This document shows positions 35,750-44,722 of a stretch of 64,000 nt of DNA, one piece after another (within the stretch, counting starts at the first letter, position 1; each line of letters starts with the position of its first letter). The stretch covers positions 124,001 through 188,000 of the forward strand of contig NZ_QZEX01000002.1 in the NCBI RefSeq assembly GCF_003646465.1, given 5' to 3'. Source of the stretch: Chachezhania antarctica (GTDB lineage Bacteria > Pseudomonadota > Alphaproteobacteria > Rhodobacterales > Rhodobacteraceae). The notes beneath the pieces are model-generated. The model saw only the letters and a program-made list of their open reading frames with translations. It was not told where the DNA came from and searched no databases. Made by a program: the position numbers and the translations under genes.

Positions 35750-37357
35750 ATGTCCGAGCCGCTTACAAACCGCCCCGCATTGCCCCCGGAAATTGCCCGG
35801 CGGCGCACCTTTGCCATCATCTCGCATCCCGATGCGGGCAAGACGACGCTGACGGAAAAGTTCCTGCTTTACGGCGGCGCAATCCAGATGGCCGGACAGG
35901 TCCGCGCCAAGGGCGAAGCGCGGCGCACCCGGTCGGATTTCATGCAGATGGAAAAGGACCGGGGCATCTCGGTCTCCGCCTCGGCCATGTCGTTCGATTA
36001 CGGCAAGTACCGCTTCAACCTTGTCGACACGCCCGGCCACTCGGACTTTTCCGAAGACACCTACCGCACGCTCACGGCGGTGGACGCGGCGATCATGGTG
36101 ATCGACGGCGCCAAGGGCGTGGAAAGCCAGACGCAGAAACTGTTCGAGGTCTGCCGCCTGCGCGACCTGCCGATCCTGACTTTCTGCAACAAGATGGACC
36201 GCGAAAGCCGCGATACCTTCGACATCATCGACGAGATCCAGGAAAACCTGGCCATCGACGTGACACCCGCGTCGTGGCCCATCGGCATGGGCCGCGATTT
36301 CATCGGTTGCTACGATCTGATCAACGACCGGCTTGAACTGATGGACCGCGCCGACCGCAACAAGGTGGCCGAATCCATCCGGATCGAAGGGCTGGACGAT
36401 CCGAAGCTGGCCGAACATGTGCCCGAGGCGCTGCTGGAAAAACTGAAGGAAGAGATCGAGATGGCGCGCGAACTGCTGCCGCCGCTCGACCCCCAGGCGC
36501 TGCTGGACGGGACGCTGTCGCCGATCTGGTTCGGCTCGGCCATCAACTCGTTCGGGGTGAAGGAACTGATGGATGGCGTGGGCAATTACGGCCCCGAACC
36601 GCAGATCCAGAACGCCCAGCCCCGCAAGATCGCACCTGAAGAGCCCAAAGTGGCGGGCTTCGTCTTCAAGGTGCAGGCCAACATGGACCCCAAGCACCGC
36701 GACCGGGTGGCCTTCGTGCGCATGGCGTCCGGCCATTTCAAGCGCGGCATGAAGCTGACCCATGTTCGTACCAAGAAGCCGATGGCGATCACGAACCCTG
36801 TCCTGTTCCTCGCCTCCGACCGCGAACTGGCGGAAGAGGCCTGGGCCGGCGACATCATCGGCATCCCGAACCACGGGCAGCTGCGCATCGGCGACACGCT
36901 GACCGAAGGCGAGGCCTTGCGCGCCACCGGCATCCCCTCCTTCGCGCCGGAGCTTCTGCAATCGTGCCGCGCGGGCGATCCGATGAAGGCCAAGCACCTT
37001 GAAAAGGCGCTGATGCAATTCGCCGAGGAAGGTGCTGCCAAGGTCTTCAAGCCCTCCTTCGGGTCGGGTTTCATCGTGGGCGTCGTGGGCGCGCTGCAAT
37101 TCGAGGTTCTGGCCAGCCGGATCGAACAGGAATACGGCCTGCCGGTGCGGTTCGAGGGATCGCAGTTCACATCGGCCCGCTGGGTGCACGGCGAAAAGCT
37201 GGCGGTCGAGAAGTTCGTGAGTGCCAACAAGCAGCACATTGCCCATGACCACGACGGCGACATCGTCTATCTTACGCGCCTGCAATGGGACATCGACCGC
37301 ATCGACCGGGATTATCCCGACGTGACGCTGTCGGCGACCAAGGAAATGATGACCTGA
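35750..37357 (+). CDS. prfC: Peptide chain release factor 3
   Basis: RF3 is the GTPase that recycles RF1/RF2 from the ribosome. The 535-residue protein shows the translational GTPase motifs: G1 SHPDAGKTTLTEK, G2 region RGISVSASAM, G3 DTPGHSDFSEDT and G4 NKMDRE. The RF3-specific region AGDIIGIPNHGQLRIGDTL follows, and domain III is complete. Its length is typical (about 530). The next gene starts 18 bases after the stop. Confidence 0.96.
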   Translation: MSEPLTNRPALPPEIARRRTFAIISHPDAGKTTLTEKFLLYGGAIQMAGQVRAKGEARRTRSDFMQMEKDRGISVSASAMSFDYGKYRFNLVDTPGHSDFSEDTYRTLTAVDAAIMVIDGAKGVESQTQKLFEVCRLRDLPILTFCNKMDRESRDTFDIIDEIQENLAIDVTPASWPIGMGRDFIGCYDLINDRLELMDRADRNKVAESIRIEGLDDPKLAEHVPEALLEKLKEEIEMARELLPPLDPQALLDGTLSPIWFGSAINSFGVKELMDGVGNYGPEPQIQNAQPRKIAPEEPKVAGFVFKVQANMDPKHRDRVAFVRMASGHFKRGMKLTHVRTKKPMAITNPVLFLASDRELAEEAWAGDIIGIPNHGQLRIGDTLTEGEALRATGIPSFAPELLQSCRAGDPMKAKHLEKALMQFAEEGAAKVFKPSFGSGFIVGVVGALQFEVLASRIEQEYGLPVRFEGSQFTSARWVHGEKLAVEKFVSANKQHIAHDHDGDIVYLTRLQWDIDRIDRDYPDVTLSATKEMMT

Positions 37358-37374
37358 CAGGACAACAGGCCGCC

Positions 37375-38118
37375 ATGGATATCACCGATACAGTCTATCC
37401 CGGCGGCTTTTACAGCCTGATGCGCTTCCTTGAAGAAAAGGAAGTACCCTACGATGATCCGCTTGCCGTCCTGCCGCCCGTCGACGTGGACCTTGCCGGT
37501 CTGACCCAGATCAGCGTCATCGCCGACACCACGCCCCTTGGCCCGTACGAGGCGCAGGACGCCCGCCGCAAGTACGCGACGCTGACGGCTGAATTCGACG
37601 GTGAAAGCGAACTGCTTCTGGTCCACGCGATTTGCGTCGCGGTGCTGCGCCGCCGTGCGCCCCCGGCCGAAGCGCTGTCGCTCTTCCACCGGATGTGGCA
37701 TGAACAAGGACAGTACCTGGCCGATGCCCTGCCCGTGCGCTGGCTCGTCTCGGCCGCGGTGACCTTCGCGGCCCATGGTGAAACCCCGGCGCAGTTGTCG
37801 GGCGGGATGGGGCTGGCGATGCTTTTCGACCTGATCAAGCTGCATGACAGCGAACGCAGCCTGACAGGCCGGCCCAACGATCGCGCCTTCCCGCGCCGGT
37901 CCGGGCGCAAGCGGCATCCGCTGGCCTTCGACCTGGCACCTTATGCGCTGGTTCACGGCGACATGGACCGCATCATCCTGGCGCGCCTGTGGCGCTTCGC
38001 GGAAGAAGACGCTGTGCTACGCCCCCTCGGGTTCCGCCTGCTGCGGCTTCTGATGGAAGACCGCCGCACCGTCTTTGCCCGGGTGCAGCGGTACAAGAAA
38101 CGCAAGGACGACGACTAG
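37375..38118 (+). CDS. Conserved protein of unknown function
   Basis: A 247-residue soluble protein with no signal peptide or membrane segment. It starts MDITDTVYPGGFYSLMRFLEE and is largely helical and leucine/alanine-rich, with a basic C-terminus (VQRYKKRKDDD). I do not recognise any domain. The ATG at 37375 is preceded by a CAGG-type site and lies 18 bases after prfC, so the two are likely co-transcribed. Codon use and GC content look like the neighbours, so recent transfer is not indicated. Confidence 0.7.
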   Translation: MDITDTVYPGGFYSLMRFLEEKEVPYDDPLAVLPPVDVDLAGLTQISVIADTTPLGPYEAQDARRKYATLTAEFDGESELLLVHAICVAVLRRRAPPAEALSLFHRMWHEQGQYLADALPVRWLVSAAVTFAAHGETPAQLSGGMGLAMLFDLIKLHDSERSLTGRPNDRAFPRRSGRKRHPLAFDLAPYALVHGDMDRIILARLWRFAEEDAVLRPLGFRLLRLLMEDRRTVFARVQRYKKRKDDD

Positions 38119-38130
38119 GGGCCGGGTTAC

Positions 38131-38195
38131 GGTGAATGGAAACCACGCACCCTACGGCAGGTTGGCAGGCGTAGGGTGTGTGCTTTGCACGCACC
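38131..38195. repeat. Inverted pair of dispersed GTAGGGTGCGTGG repeats
   Basis: Two copies of the dispersed hairpin repeat face each other: CCACGCACCCTACG (38143-38156) and CGTAGGGTGTGTG...GCACGCACC (38170-38195). The arrangement is the same as in the block at 27257-27573 but with a 13-base spacer. It follows the unknown gene and precedes the helicase gene. Confidence 0.7.
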
Positions 38196-38378
38196 GCAAC
38201 CGCCCGCCGCAGGACCGGGCGCGCGATTTGCGCGATTCCGTCCCTTCGGTTTGACCCTGACGCCGCAATTTGGTATGGCCCGCTTGTATGCGATCCATCC
38301 GGCTTGACGCCGGGGCCAACCAGGCCCGCATGCGCTGCATGAGCGGGCCAAGTCAGTGTCCGCAACACACGGACATAA

Positions 38379-39917
38379 ATGACAAAGTTTTCTGATCTGA
38401 ACCTCCACCCGAAGGTCCTCCAGGCCGTGGTCGATGCCGGCTACGAGACCCCCACCCCCATTCAGGCCGGCGCGATCCCGCCGGCGCTTGAAGGCCGCGA
38501 CGTTCTGGGCATCGCCCAGACCGGCACCGGAAAGACCGCCAGCTTCACGCTGCCGATGATCACGATGCTCGCCAAGGGCCGCGCACGGGCACGGATGCCG
38601 CGGAGCCTCGTGCTCTGCCCCACCCGCGAACTCGCCGCCCAGGTGGCGGAGAACTTCGACACCTATACCAAGCACCTGAAGCTGACGAAGGCGCTGCTGA
38701 TCGGCGGCGTGTCCTTCAAGGAACAGGATGCCCTGATCGACCGCGGCGTCGATGTCCTGATCGCCACGCCCGGCCGCTTGCTGGACCATTTCGAACGCGG
38801 CAAGCTGCTGCTCACGGGCGTGCAGATCATGGTGGTGGACGAGGCCGACCGGATGCTCGACATGGGGTTCATCCCCGACATCGAACGCATCTTCTCGCTC
38901 ACGCCCTTCACCCGGCAGACGCTGTTCTTCTCGGCCACCATGGCGCCCGAGATCGAGCGCATCACCAACACCTTCCTGTCCGCCCCCGAACGGATCGAGG
39001 TCGCCCGCCAGGCCACCGCGTCCGAGACGATCGAACAGTCGGTGGTGATGTTCAAGCCCAGCCGCAAGGACCGGGAATCGACGGAAAAGCGCAACGTGCT
39101 GCGCGCCCTGATCGATGCCGAGGGCGAGAAATGCACCAACGCGATCATCTTCTGCAACCGCAAGACGGATGTGGATACGGTCGCGAAATCGCTGAAGAAA
39201 TACGGCTATGACGCCGCGCCCATCCATGGCGACCTGGACCAGAGCCAGCGGACGAAGACGCTGGACGGTTTCCGCGACGGGACGCTGCGGTTCCTGATCG
39301 CCTCCGACGTCGCCGCCCGCGGGCTCGACGTGCCCAGCGTGAGCCACGTCTTCAACTTCGACGTGCCGAGCCACGCGGAAGATTACGTTCACCGGATCGG
39401 CCGGACGGGCCGTGCGGGCCGTGACGGCAAGGCCGTGATGATCTGCGCCACGCGCGACGAGAAGAACCTTGGGGCGGTCGAAGCGCTGCTCCAGAAGGAA
39501 ATCCCGCGCACGCCGAACCCGCTGAAAGCCGCGGCCCCGGCCGAGAAGCCGGCCAAGGACGAGGCCGAAGAAGACGCACCGAAAAGCCGCTCGCGCACGA
39601 CATCGCGGTCGTCGCGGACGACGACGCGGACCTCTTCGCGCAGCCGGAGCAACGCCGAAAGTACCGAGGCCGCAGCGCCCGACACCAGCAAGACCGAGGC
39701 CAGCAAGACCGAGGCCCGGAAGCCCGCGACCGGGAACGACGCCGCGACCGAGACCACCGCGCCCAAGAACAGCAATGCCAAGAGCAGCAGTTCGCGGTCG
39801 TCGTCGCGCGGCGGATCGGGCCGGTCACGGTCGGATGGCAAGCAGGTTGTCGGCATGGGCGATCACATGCCCAGCTTCATCGCGCTGAGCTTCGAAGAGC
39901 GCCGCGCCACCGGGTGA
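38379..39917 (+). CDS. rhlE: DEAD-box RNA helicase (RhlE-like)
   Basis: A 512-residue ATP-dependent RNA helicase. The motifs appear in order: Q motif YETPTPIQAGAIP, motif I AQTGTGKT, Ia PTRELA, II VVDEADRMLDMG, III SAT, IV IIFCNRK, V ASDVAARGLDV and VI HRIGRTGRAG. The C-terminal 140 residues are low-complexity Ser/Thr/Arg/Ala (SRSRTTSRSSRTTTRTSSRS), typical RNA-binding tails of RhlE-type proteins acting in ribosome assembly or RNA decay. Its terminator is shared with the convergent ribonuclease J gene. Confidence 0.92.
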   Translation: MTKFSDLNLHPKVLQAVVDAGYETPTPIQAGAIPPALEGRDVLGIAQTGTGKTASFTLPMITMLAKGRARARMPRSLVLCPTRELAAQVAENFDTYTKHLKLTKALLIGGVSFKEQDALIDRGVDVLIATPGRLLDHFERGKLLLTGVQIMVVDEADRMLDMGFIPDIERIFSLTPFTRQTLFFSATMAPEIERITNTFLSAPERIEVARQATASETIEQSVVMFKPSRKDRESTEKRNVLRALIDAEGEKCTNAIIFCNRKTDVDTVAKSLKKYGYDAAPIHGDLDQSQRTKTLDGFRDGTLRFLIASDVAARGLDVPSVSHVFNFDVPSHAEDYVHRIGRTGRAGRDGKAVMICATRDEKNLGAVEALLQKEIPRTPNPLKAAAPAEKPAKDEAEEDAPKSRSRTTSRSSRTTTRTSSRSRSNAESTEAAAPDTSKTEASKTEARKPATGNDAATETTAPKNSNAKSSSSRSSSRGGSGRSRSDGKQVVGMGDHMPSFIALSFEERRATG

Positions 39918-39926
39918 ATTCAGGGG

Positions 39927-39948
39927 CGCGGCCATCGCGATGGCCGCG
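39927..39948. repeat. Perfect 22-base palindrome after the helicase gene
   Basis: CGCGGCCATCGCGATGGCCGCG is self-complementary across all 22 bases, centred between 39937 and 39938, ten bases after the helicase stop. In RNA it could form a hairpin or dimerise. Confidence 0.7.
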
Positions 39949-39951
39949 TGT

Positions 39952-40020
39952 CGGGGGCTCTGCCCCCGCCCGCTCCTGCGGAGCGGACACCCCCGAGGTA
40001 TTGGAAGACCAAGGAAGTTG
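39952..40020 (+). repeat. Dispersed GGGGGCTCTGCCCCC / GAGGTATT repeat
   Basis: GGGGGCTCTGCCCCCGCC, a second GC hairpin (CTCCTGCGGAG) and CCCCCGAGGTATTGGAAGACCAAGG match in order the element at 27330-27393. It belongs to a noncoding repeat type frequent between genes of this bacterial group. Confidence 0.65.
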
Positions 40021-40022
40021 AA

Positions 40023-40057
40023 GGGACGGCGCCCGGTTTGGGCGCCGTCCCTTTTTT
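40023..40057 (+). terminator. Strong intrinsic terminator between rhlE and the RNase J gene
   Basis: A perfect 11-base stem (GGGACGGCGCC / GGCGCCGTCCC) with a 7-base loop is followed by six T residues. It ends rhlE transcription on the plus strand and may also stop the 22-kb nuo-rnj transcript coming from the other side. Confidence 0.92.
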
Positions 40058-40058
40058 G

Positions 40059-41726
40059 TCATTCCAGTCGCGAGATGATGACCGTGACTTCGGGCTTCTT
40101 GCCGATTTCGTTGTTCGCGGTCTGGCGGGCGATGCGGCGGATCGCATCGTCGATCTTGCCATCGTCGCGCATCAACTTCCGGTCGGCGCGGCCAAAGAAG
40201 GCCGACAGCTCGGCCTCGATCCGTTCGGGCAACGGCTTGCCGGACTTGCCTTCATCGGTCAGGCCCATCGGTTCGCACCACGGATCGCCCAGCAGGCGAA
40301 ATTCCTCGTCGATGATGACGTTGACCGTGACATGGCCGTTCAGCGCCATGCGGATCCTGTCGCGAACGATGCCATCCAGCGCGCCGATCTTGATGTTGCC
40401 ATCGACATAGGTGCGCCCGGTTTCGATGTGATCGACGACGCGCGGCTTGTCACCCGACAGATCCAGCATGGTGCCGTTGGTCGCGACTTCCGAGACGTAG
40501 CCATTCGCCTGGGCAAGCTTCGCATGTTCCCGCAGGTGGCGGTGTTCGCCGTGCATCGGGATGATCATCTGCGGCTTCACGACGTCGTGCATCCGTTCGA
40601 GGTCCGGCCGGTTGGCGTGGCCCGACACGTGGTACTTGCCCGAGCTGTCATCGACCACGTCGATGCCGCGTTCGGACAGCTGGTTCATGATCCGGATGAC
40701 TTCGCGTTCGTTGCCGGGGATCGTCTTGGACGAGAACAGGAACAGGTCGCCCGGCTTCATCTCGATGCCAAGGAACTTGCCCCGGGCCAGCTGGGCCGAG
40801 GCGGCGCGCCGCTCGCCCTGGCTGCCGGTGGCCAGCACCAGAAGGTTTTCGCGCGGGATGTTGACCGCGTCCTCGGGGCTGACGACGCCGGGGAAATCGG
40901 CGATCACGCCGGTTTCGATAGACGCCTCCACCATGCGCCGCATCGCGCGGCCCAGCAGCACGACCGAGCGGCCGACCTTCTGCGCCGATTGCGCCAGCGT
41001 CACCAGACGCGCGACGTTCGAGGCGAAGGTCGTGGCCACGACCATGCCGGTGGACTCGTTCAGCAGCGCCTCGATGGCGGGGCCCAGTTCGCTTTCCGAC
41101 CGGCCGGGATGCAGCGAGAAGACATTCGTCGAATCGCACATCAGCGCCTTCACGCCGGGCTGGGACACTTCGGCCCAGAGCGCGGGGTCGAACGCCTCTC
41201 CCACCACCGGGCCCGGATCGAGCTTGAAGTCGCCCGAATGGATCAGCCGGCCCTGCGGCGTGTCGATCACCAGACCGGCGCTTTCCGGGATGGAATGCGA
41301 GATCGGCAGAAAGCCCACGCGGAACGGACCCGCCTGCACCTGGTGTGGCCAGGCGTCGACGACGGTCACCGCGCTGTCGGGATGGCCGTGTTCGTCCATC
41401 TTGCGCCGCGCGATATTGGCGGTGAAGGCACGGGCATAGACCGGCACGTTCAGATCGGCATACAGCGGCGCCACCGCGCCGATATGGTCCTCGTGCGCGT
41501 GGGTGATGAAGATCGCCTCCAGGCGGTTCGCGTTCTTCTTCAGCCAGGCGATGTCGGGCAGGATCTGTTCGATCCCCGGCGTGGTGTCCATGTCGGGGAA
41601 GGTGATACCCAGATCGACAAGGATCAGGCGTTCTTTCCCGGGCTTGCCTACACCGTAGACATAGGCGTTCATGCCGATCTCGCCGGCCCCGCCCAGGGGC
41701 AGGTAGATCAGTCGTTCATCACTCAT
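40059..41726 (-). CDS. rnj: Ribonuclease J
   Basis: A 555-residue metallo-beta-lactamase/beta-CASP nuclease that acts as 5'-3' exonuclease and endonuclease in RNA processing. The zinc motif HAHEDHIGAV is near residue 75, HSGDFKLDPGP follows, and the beta-CASP region carries CDSTNVF and ATGSQGERRAA. The C-terminal domain is present. The start lies 4 bases after the coaX stop, making this the last gene of the nuoA-to-rnj transcript. It ends at a terminator. Confidence 0.95.
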   Translation of the reverse strand: MSDERLIYLPLGGAGEIGMNAYVYGVGKPGKERLILVDLGITFPDMDTTPGIEQILPDIAWLKKNANRLEAIFITHAHEDHIGAVAPLYADLNVPVYARAFTANIARRKMDEHGHPDSAVTVVDAWPHQVQAGPFRVGFLPISHSIPESAGLVIDTPQGRLIHSGDFKLDPGPVVGEAFDPALWAEVSQPGVKALMCDSTNVFSLHPGRSESELGPAIEALLNESTGMVVATTFASNVARLVTLAQSAQKVGRSVVLLGRAMRRMVEASIETGVIADFPGVVSPEDAVNIPRENLLVLATGSQGERRAASAQLARGKFLGIEMKPGDLFLFSSKTIPGNEREVIRIMNQLSERGIDVVDDSSGKYHVSGHANRPDLERMHDVVKPQMIIPMHGEHRHLREHAKLAQANGYVSEVATNGTMLDLSGDKPRVVDHIETGRTYVDGNIKIGALDGIVRDRIRMALNGHVTVNVIIDEEFRLLGDPWCEPMGLTDEGKSGKPLPERIEAELSAFFGRADRKLMRDDGKIDDAIRRIARQTANNEIGKKPEVTVIISRLE

Positions 41727-41730
41727 TCGG

Positions 41731-42504
41731 TCACGTCATTTCTTTGTTATGGTTATGGATCACGGACAATCCGTGCATCGTGAGGTCGTCGACATATTCG
41801 TCGAACAGGTCCTCGGCCTGCTGGAAGAGAGGCGCCAGCCCGCCTGTTGCGATCACGCGCATCGGCCGGTCGCGTTCGGCCTTGATGCGCGCGCAGATTT
41901 CTTTAACGAGGCCGACATAGCCCCAGAACACGCCCGATTGCATGCAGGCCACCGTGTTGGTGCCCACCACGCGCTGGGGCTTCGAGATATCGACATGCGG
42001 CAGCGCGGCGGCCGCCATGTGCAGCGCTTCCAGCGACAGGTTCACCCCCGGCGCGATCACACCCCCGACATAGGCCCCGTCGGAGCCCACGACATCGAAG
42101 GTGGTCGCGGTGCCGAAATCGACGACGATCGTGTCGCCGCCGTAGCGGTCATTCGCGGCGACGGTGTTGACCAGCCGGTCAGGGCCCACAGCCGTGCCGG
42201 TATCGACGCGCACGTCGATGGGCAGCAGGCAATCGGCCCGGCCCACGACAAGGGGGCGCGTGTTGAAATAGCGGTCAGCCAGGACGCGCAGGTTGAAGAC
42301 GACACGGGGCACCGTCGACGACACGATGACATCGGTGATGTCGGCGTCGAACTTGGTCAGCATCATCAGCGTCTTCAGCCAGACATGGTATTCGTCGGCC
42401 GTGCGCTTCCAGTCCGTCGAAATGCGCCAGGTCGAGACGAACTCGGTCCCGTTGCGGATCGAAAAGACGGTGTTGGTGTTGCCGCAGTCGATGCAGAGCA
42501 GCAT
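41731..42504 (-). CDS. coaX: Type III pantothenate kinase
   Basis: CoaX phosphorylates pantothenate, the first step of coenzyme A synthesis; type III enzymes resist CoA feedback. The 257-residue protein has the ASKHA motifs: phosphate 1 CIDCGNTNTVFSI, VGPDRLVNTVAAN, and phosphate 2 VDFGTATTFDVVG. GGVIAPGVNLSLEALH also fits the family. It sits 12 bases after birA and 4 before rnj. Confidence 0.96.
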   Translation of the reverse strand: MLLCIDCGNTNTVFSIRNGTEFVSTWRISTDWKRTADEYHVWLKTLMMLTKFDADITDVIVSSTVPRVVFNLRVLADRYFNTRPLVVGRADCLLPIDVRVDTGTAVGPDRLVNTVAANDRYGGDTIVVDFGTATTFDVVGSDGAYVGGVIAPGVNLSLEALHMAAAALPHVDISKPQRVVGTNTVACMQSGVFWGYVGLVKEICARIKAERDRPMRVIATGGLAPLFQQAEDLFDEYVDDLTMHGLSVIHNHNKEMT

Positions 42505-42516
42505 CGCCTCTCCCCT

Positions 42517-43272
42517 TCAGAAATAGATGTCGGCCGCCGGGATCGCCGTTTTGCCGCCGGGCGTGGATAGAACCAGGTTGCCGTCCTCGTCCACCGTATC
42601 GAACCGGCCGATGGTTTCGGTGGTTCCGGTGCGCGCGGTGATCACTTCGCCCAGTTTGACGGCACGTGCAAGCCATGCGGTGCGGATCGGCGCGAATCCC
42701 TCGCGTCGGAAGCGATCTTCCTGCCGCGCATAGGCCGTGGCGAGGGCGGTCAGGAAATCTTCCGGCGCGATCGCGACACCGGTTTCGGTGGCCAGCGCGA
42801 CCGGGCGCAGGGCGCGGTCCTCGACCTCGGACGCCGCAGGAGCAGAGGCGAGGTTGACGCCGATCCCGATGAACAGGTGGCTGACGCCGGTGCCGATGCC
42901 GCTGCTTTCCAGGAGGATGCCGGCCAGCTTGCCGCCGTTCAGCAGCACGTCATTGGGCCATTTCAGGCCCAGGCCCGCATCGGTGCCCGCCACCTCGGAC
43001 ACCGCGTCGTGCAGCGCCAGGGCTGCCACGAAGCTGCGCAGCGCCACGTCTGATGCCGGTTCGGCCGGGTGCAAGACAAGCGTGCCAGCGAAATTCCCGG
43101 CGGGCATCGACCACGGGCGCCCGCGCCTGCCGCGTGCAGCGGTCTGGGTACGGGCCATGATCCAGGTCGGACGCGTCAGGCCGGACGCGATACGCCCGGC
43201 CTCGCTCAACGTGCTGTCGACCTCGTCGAGGATGCGGCGATCGTAGCCGCCGGGCCAGTCCTTACTGGACAA
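42517..43272 (-). CDS. birA: Biotin-[acetyl-CoA-carboxylase] ligase
   Basis: BirA attaches biotin to carboxylase carrier domains. The 251-residue protein consists of the catalytic and C-terminal SH3-like domains only. The biotin-binding [22 protein letters not shown] with the catalytic lysine, and GIGVNLA are visible. There is no N-terminal DNA-binding domain, so it should not act as a repressor. The start overlaps the nuoN end by 11 bases, placing it on the complex I transcript. Confidence 0.95.
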   Translation of the reverse strand: MSSKDWPGGYDRRILDEVDSTLSEAGRIASGLTRPTWIMARTQTAARGRRGRPWSMPAGNFAGTLVLHPAEPASDVALRSFVAALALHDAVSEVAGTDAGLGLKWPNDVLLNGGKLAGILLESSGIGTGVSHLFIGIGVNLASAPAASEVEDRALRPVALATETGVAIAPEDFLTALATAYARQEDRFRREGFAPIRTAWLARAVKLGEVITARTGTTETIGRFDTVDEDGNLVLSTPGGKTAIPAADIYF

Positions 43273-44707
43273 GTGTCGCCGCCGCGGCCAGCGCGGCTGT
43301 ATCTACCCCGAACATGTTGAAGATGCCCAGCACCATCGCCGCGGCCGAGATCATCAGGAGCCCCCAAAGTATCGGTTGCGGTTGGCTGTCGAGCTCGTCC
43401 GCCTCTTCCCCGAAATACATGATGTAGACGAGGCGCAGGTAGTAGAAGAGCCCGATCACAGACGCGATGGCCGCGATCACGACGAGGTAGTACAGATCCG
43501 CCTCGATCGCCGCGCGGAAGACCGCGAACTTGGCGAAGAAGCCCAGCATCGGCGGCACGCCCGCAAGGCTGAACAGCAGGATCAGCATCGCCATCGCCTT
43601 CGCCGGCTCCCGCGCGCCCAGACCGCCCAGCGAGGCGATGTCGGTCACCGGCTGGCCATCGCGCTGGAGGCTCAGGATGAAGGCGAAGGTGCCGACGTTC
43701 ATCGTGACGTAGATCGCAAGGTAGATCAGCATCGCCGACACGCCGTATTCGGTGCCGGCCGCCAGCCCCATCAGCGCATAGCCCATATGGGCAATCGACG
43801 AATAGGCCATCAGGCGTTTCAGGTTGGTCTGGCCGATGGCCGCGACCCCGCCCAGCAGCATCGACGCCGCCGACAGAAGCACCAGAACCTGCTGCCAGTC
43901 GGCCACGACACCGCCGAACGCATCATAGAGAACCCGGGCAAACAGCGCCATCGCGGCCATCTTGGGTGCGGTGGCGAAGAACGCAGTCACCGGCGTGGGC
44001 GAGCCTTCGTAGACGTCCGGCGTCCACATGTGGAACGGGACGGCCGAGATCTTGAACGCCAGCCCGGTGATCACGAGGATCACGCCGAAGAGCATGCCCA
44101 GCGAAACGCCCTCGGCGGTTGTCTGGATGATGCCGGAAAACAGCGTCGTGCCGGCATAGCCATAGACAAGCGACGCACCGAACAGCAGCAGACCGGACGA
44201 CAGCGCGCCCAGCACGAAATATTTCAGGCCCGCTTCCGTCGACTTGATGCTGTCGCGCCGCAGGGACGCCACGACATAAAGCGACAGGGACTGAAGCTCG
44301 AGCCCCATGTAGAGCGACATCAGGTCCCCGGCCGAGACCATGACCATCATCCCCACCGCGGCCAGCGAGACCAGCACCGGGTATTCGAAGCGCAGCAAGC
44401 CGTGCTTCGTCATGTAGTCCTGGCTCATGATCAGGACGACGGCCGCCGACAGCAGGATCACCACCTTGGCAAACCGCGAGAAGCTGTCATCGATGAACAG
44501 GCCGCCGAATGCGACATGGGTGCCGGATTCCGCCACGCCGATATAGATGGCCAGCAGGGCCATCACGGCCGCGGTGATCCAGACCAGGACAGGCGCCAGC
44601 GCGTCCTTCTTGGTGTAGACCGCGCCCAGAAGGGCCGCCATTGCGAACAGCGCCAGAACGATCTCGGGCAGGATCACCGCCAGATCGGCTTGCATATTGG
44701 TCTCCAT
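43262..44707 (-). CDS. nuoN: NADH-quinone oxidoreductase subunit N
   Basis: NuoN is one of the three antiporter-like proton-pumping membrane subunits of complex I. The 481-residue protein has about 14 helices and the proton-channel signatures [18 protein letters not shown] and [23 protein letters not shown] 44707 is preceded by AAAGG; a GTG four codons upstream (44719) or an ATG at 44695 are alternatives. It follows nuoM closely and overlaps birA. Confidence 0.96.
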   Translation of the reverse strand: METNMQADLAVILPEIVLALFAMAALLGAVYTKKDALAPVLVWITAAVMALLAIYIGVAESGTHVAFGGLFIDDSFSRFAKVVILLSAAVVLIMSQDYMTKHGLLRFEYPVLVSLAAVGMMVMVSAGDLMSLYMGLELQSLSLYVVASLRRDSIKSTEAGLKYFVLGALSSGLLLFGASLVYGYAGTTLFSGIIQTTAEGVSLGMLFGVILVITGLAFKISAVPFHMWTPDVYEGSPTPVTAFFATAPKMAAMALFARVLYDAFGGVVADWQQVLVLLSAASMLLGGVAAIGQTNLKRLMAYSSIAHMGYALMGLAAGTEYGVSAMLIYLAIYVTMNVGTFAFILSLQRDGQPVTDIASLGGLGAREPAKAMAMLILLFSLAGVPPMLGFFAKFAVFRAAIEADLYYLVVIAAIASVIGLFYYLRLVYIMYFGEEADELDSQPQPILWGLLMISAAAMVLGIFNMFGVDTAALAAAATLVQ

Positions 44708-44722
44708 CGCGCCTTTCACTCC

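Noticed and set aside
34973-37285. 770-codon minus-strand frame opposite prfC and the Hint gene
   Set aside because: Antisense shadow of the conserved RF3 gene; composition is His/Arg/Gly-rich without motifs.
38379-39917. Possible tandem DNA repeat in the helicase 3' end
   Set aside because: The Ser/Thr/Arg-rich stretch is ordinary low-complexity coding sequence of RhlE-type tails, not an array with a fixed unit.
39948-41783. Long plus-strand frame opposite the ribonuclease J gene
   Set aside because: Exact antisense shadow of a conserved gene; no start signal and no recognisable domain.
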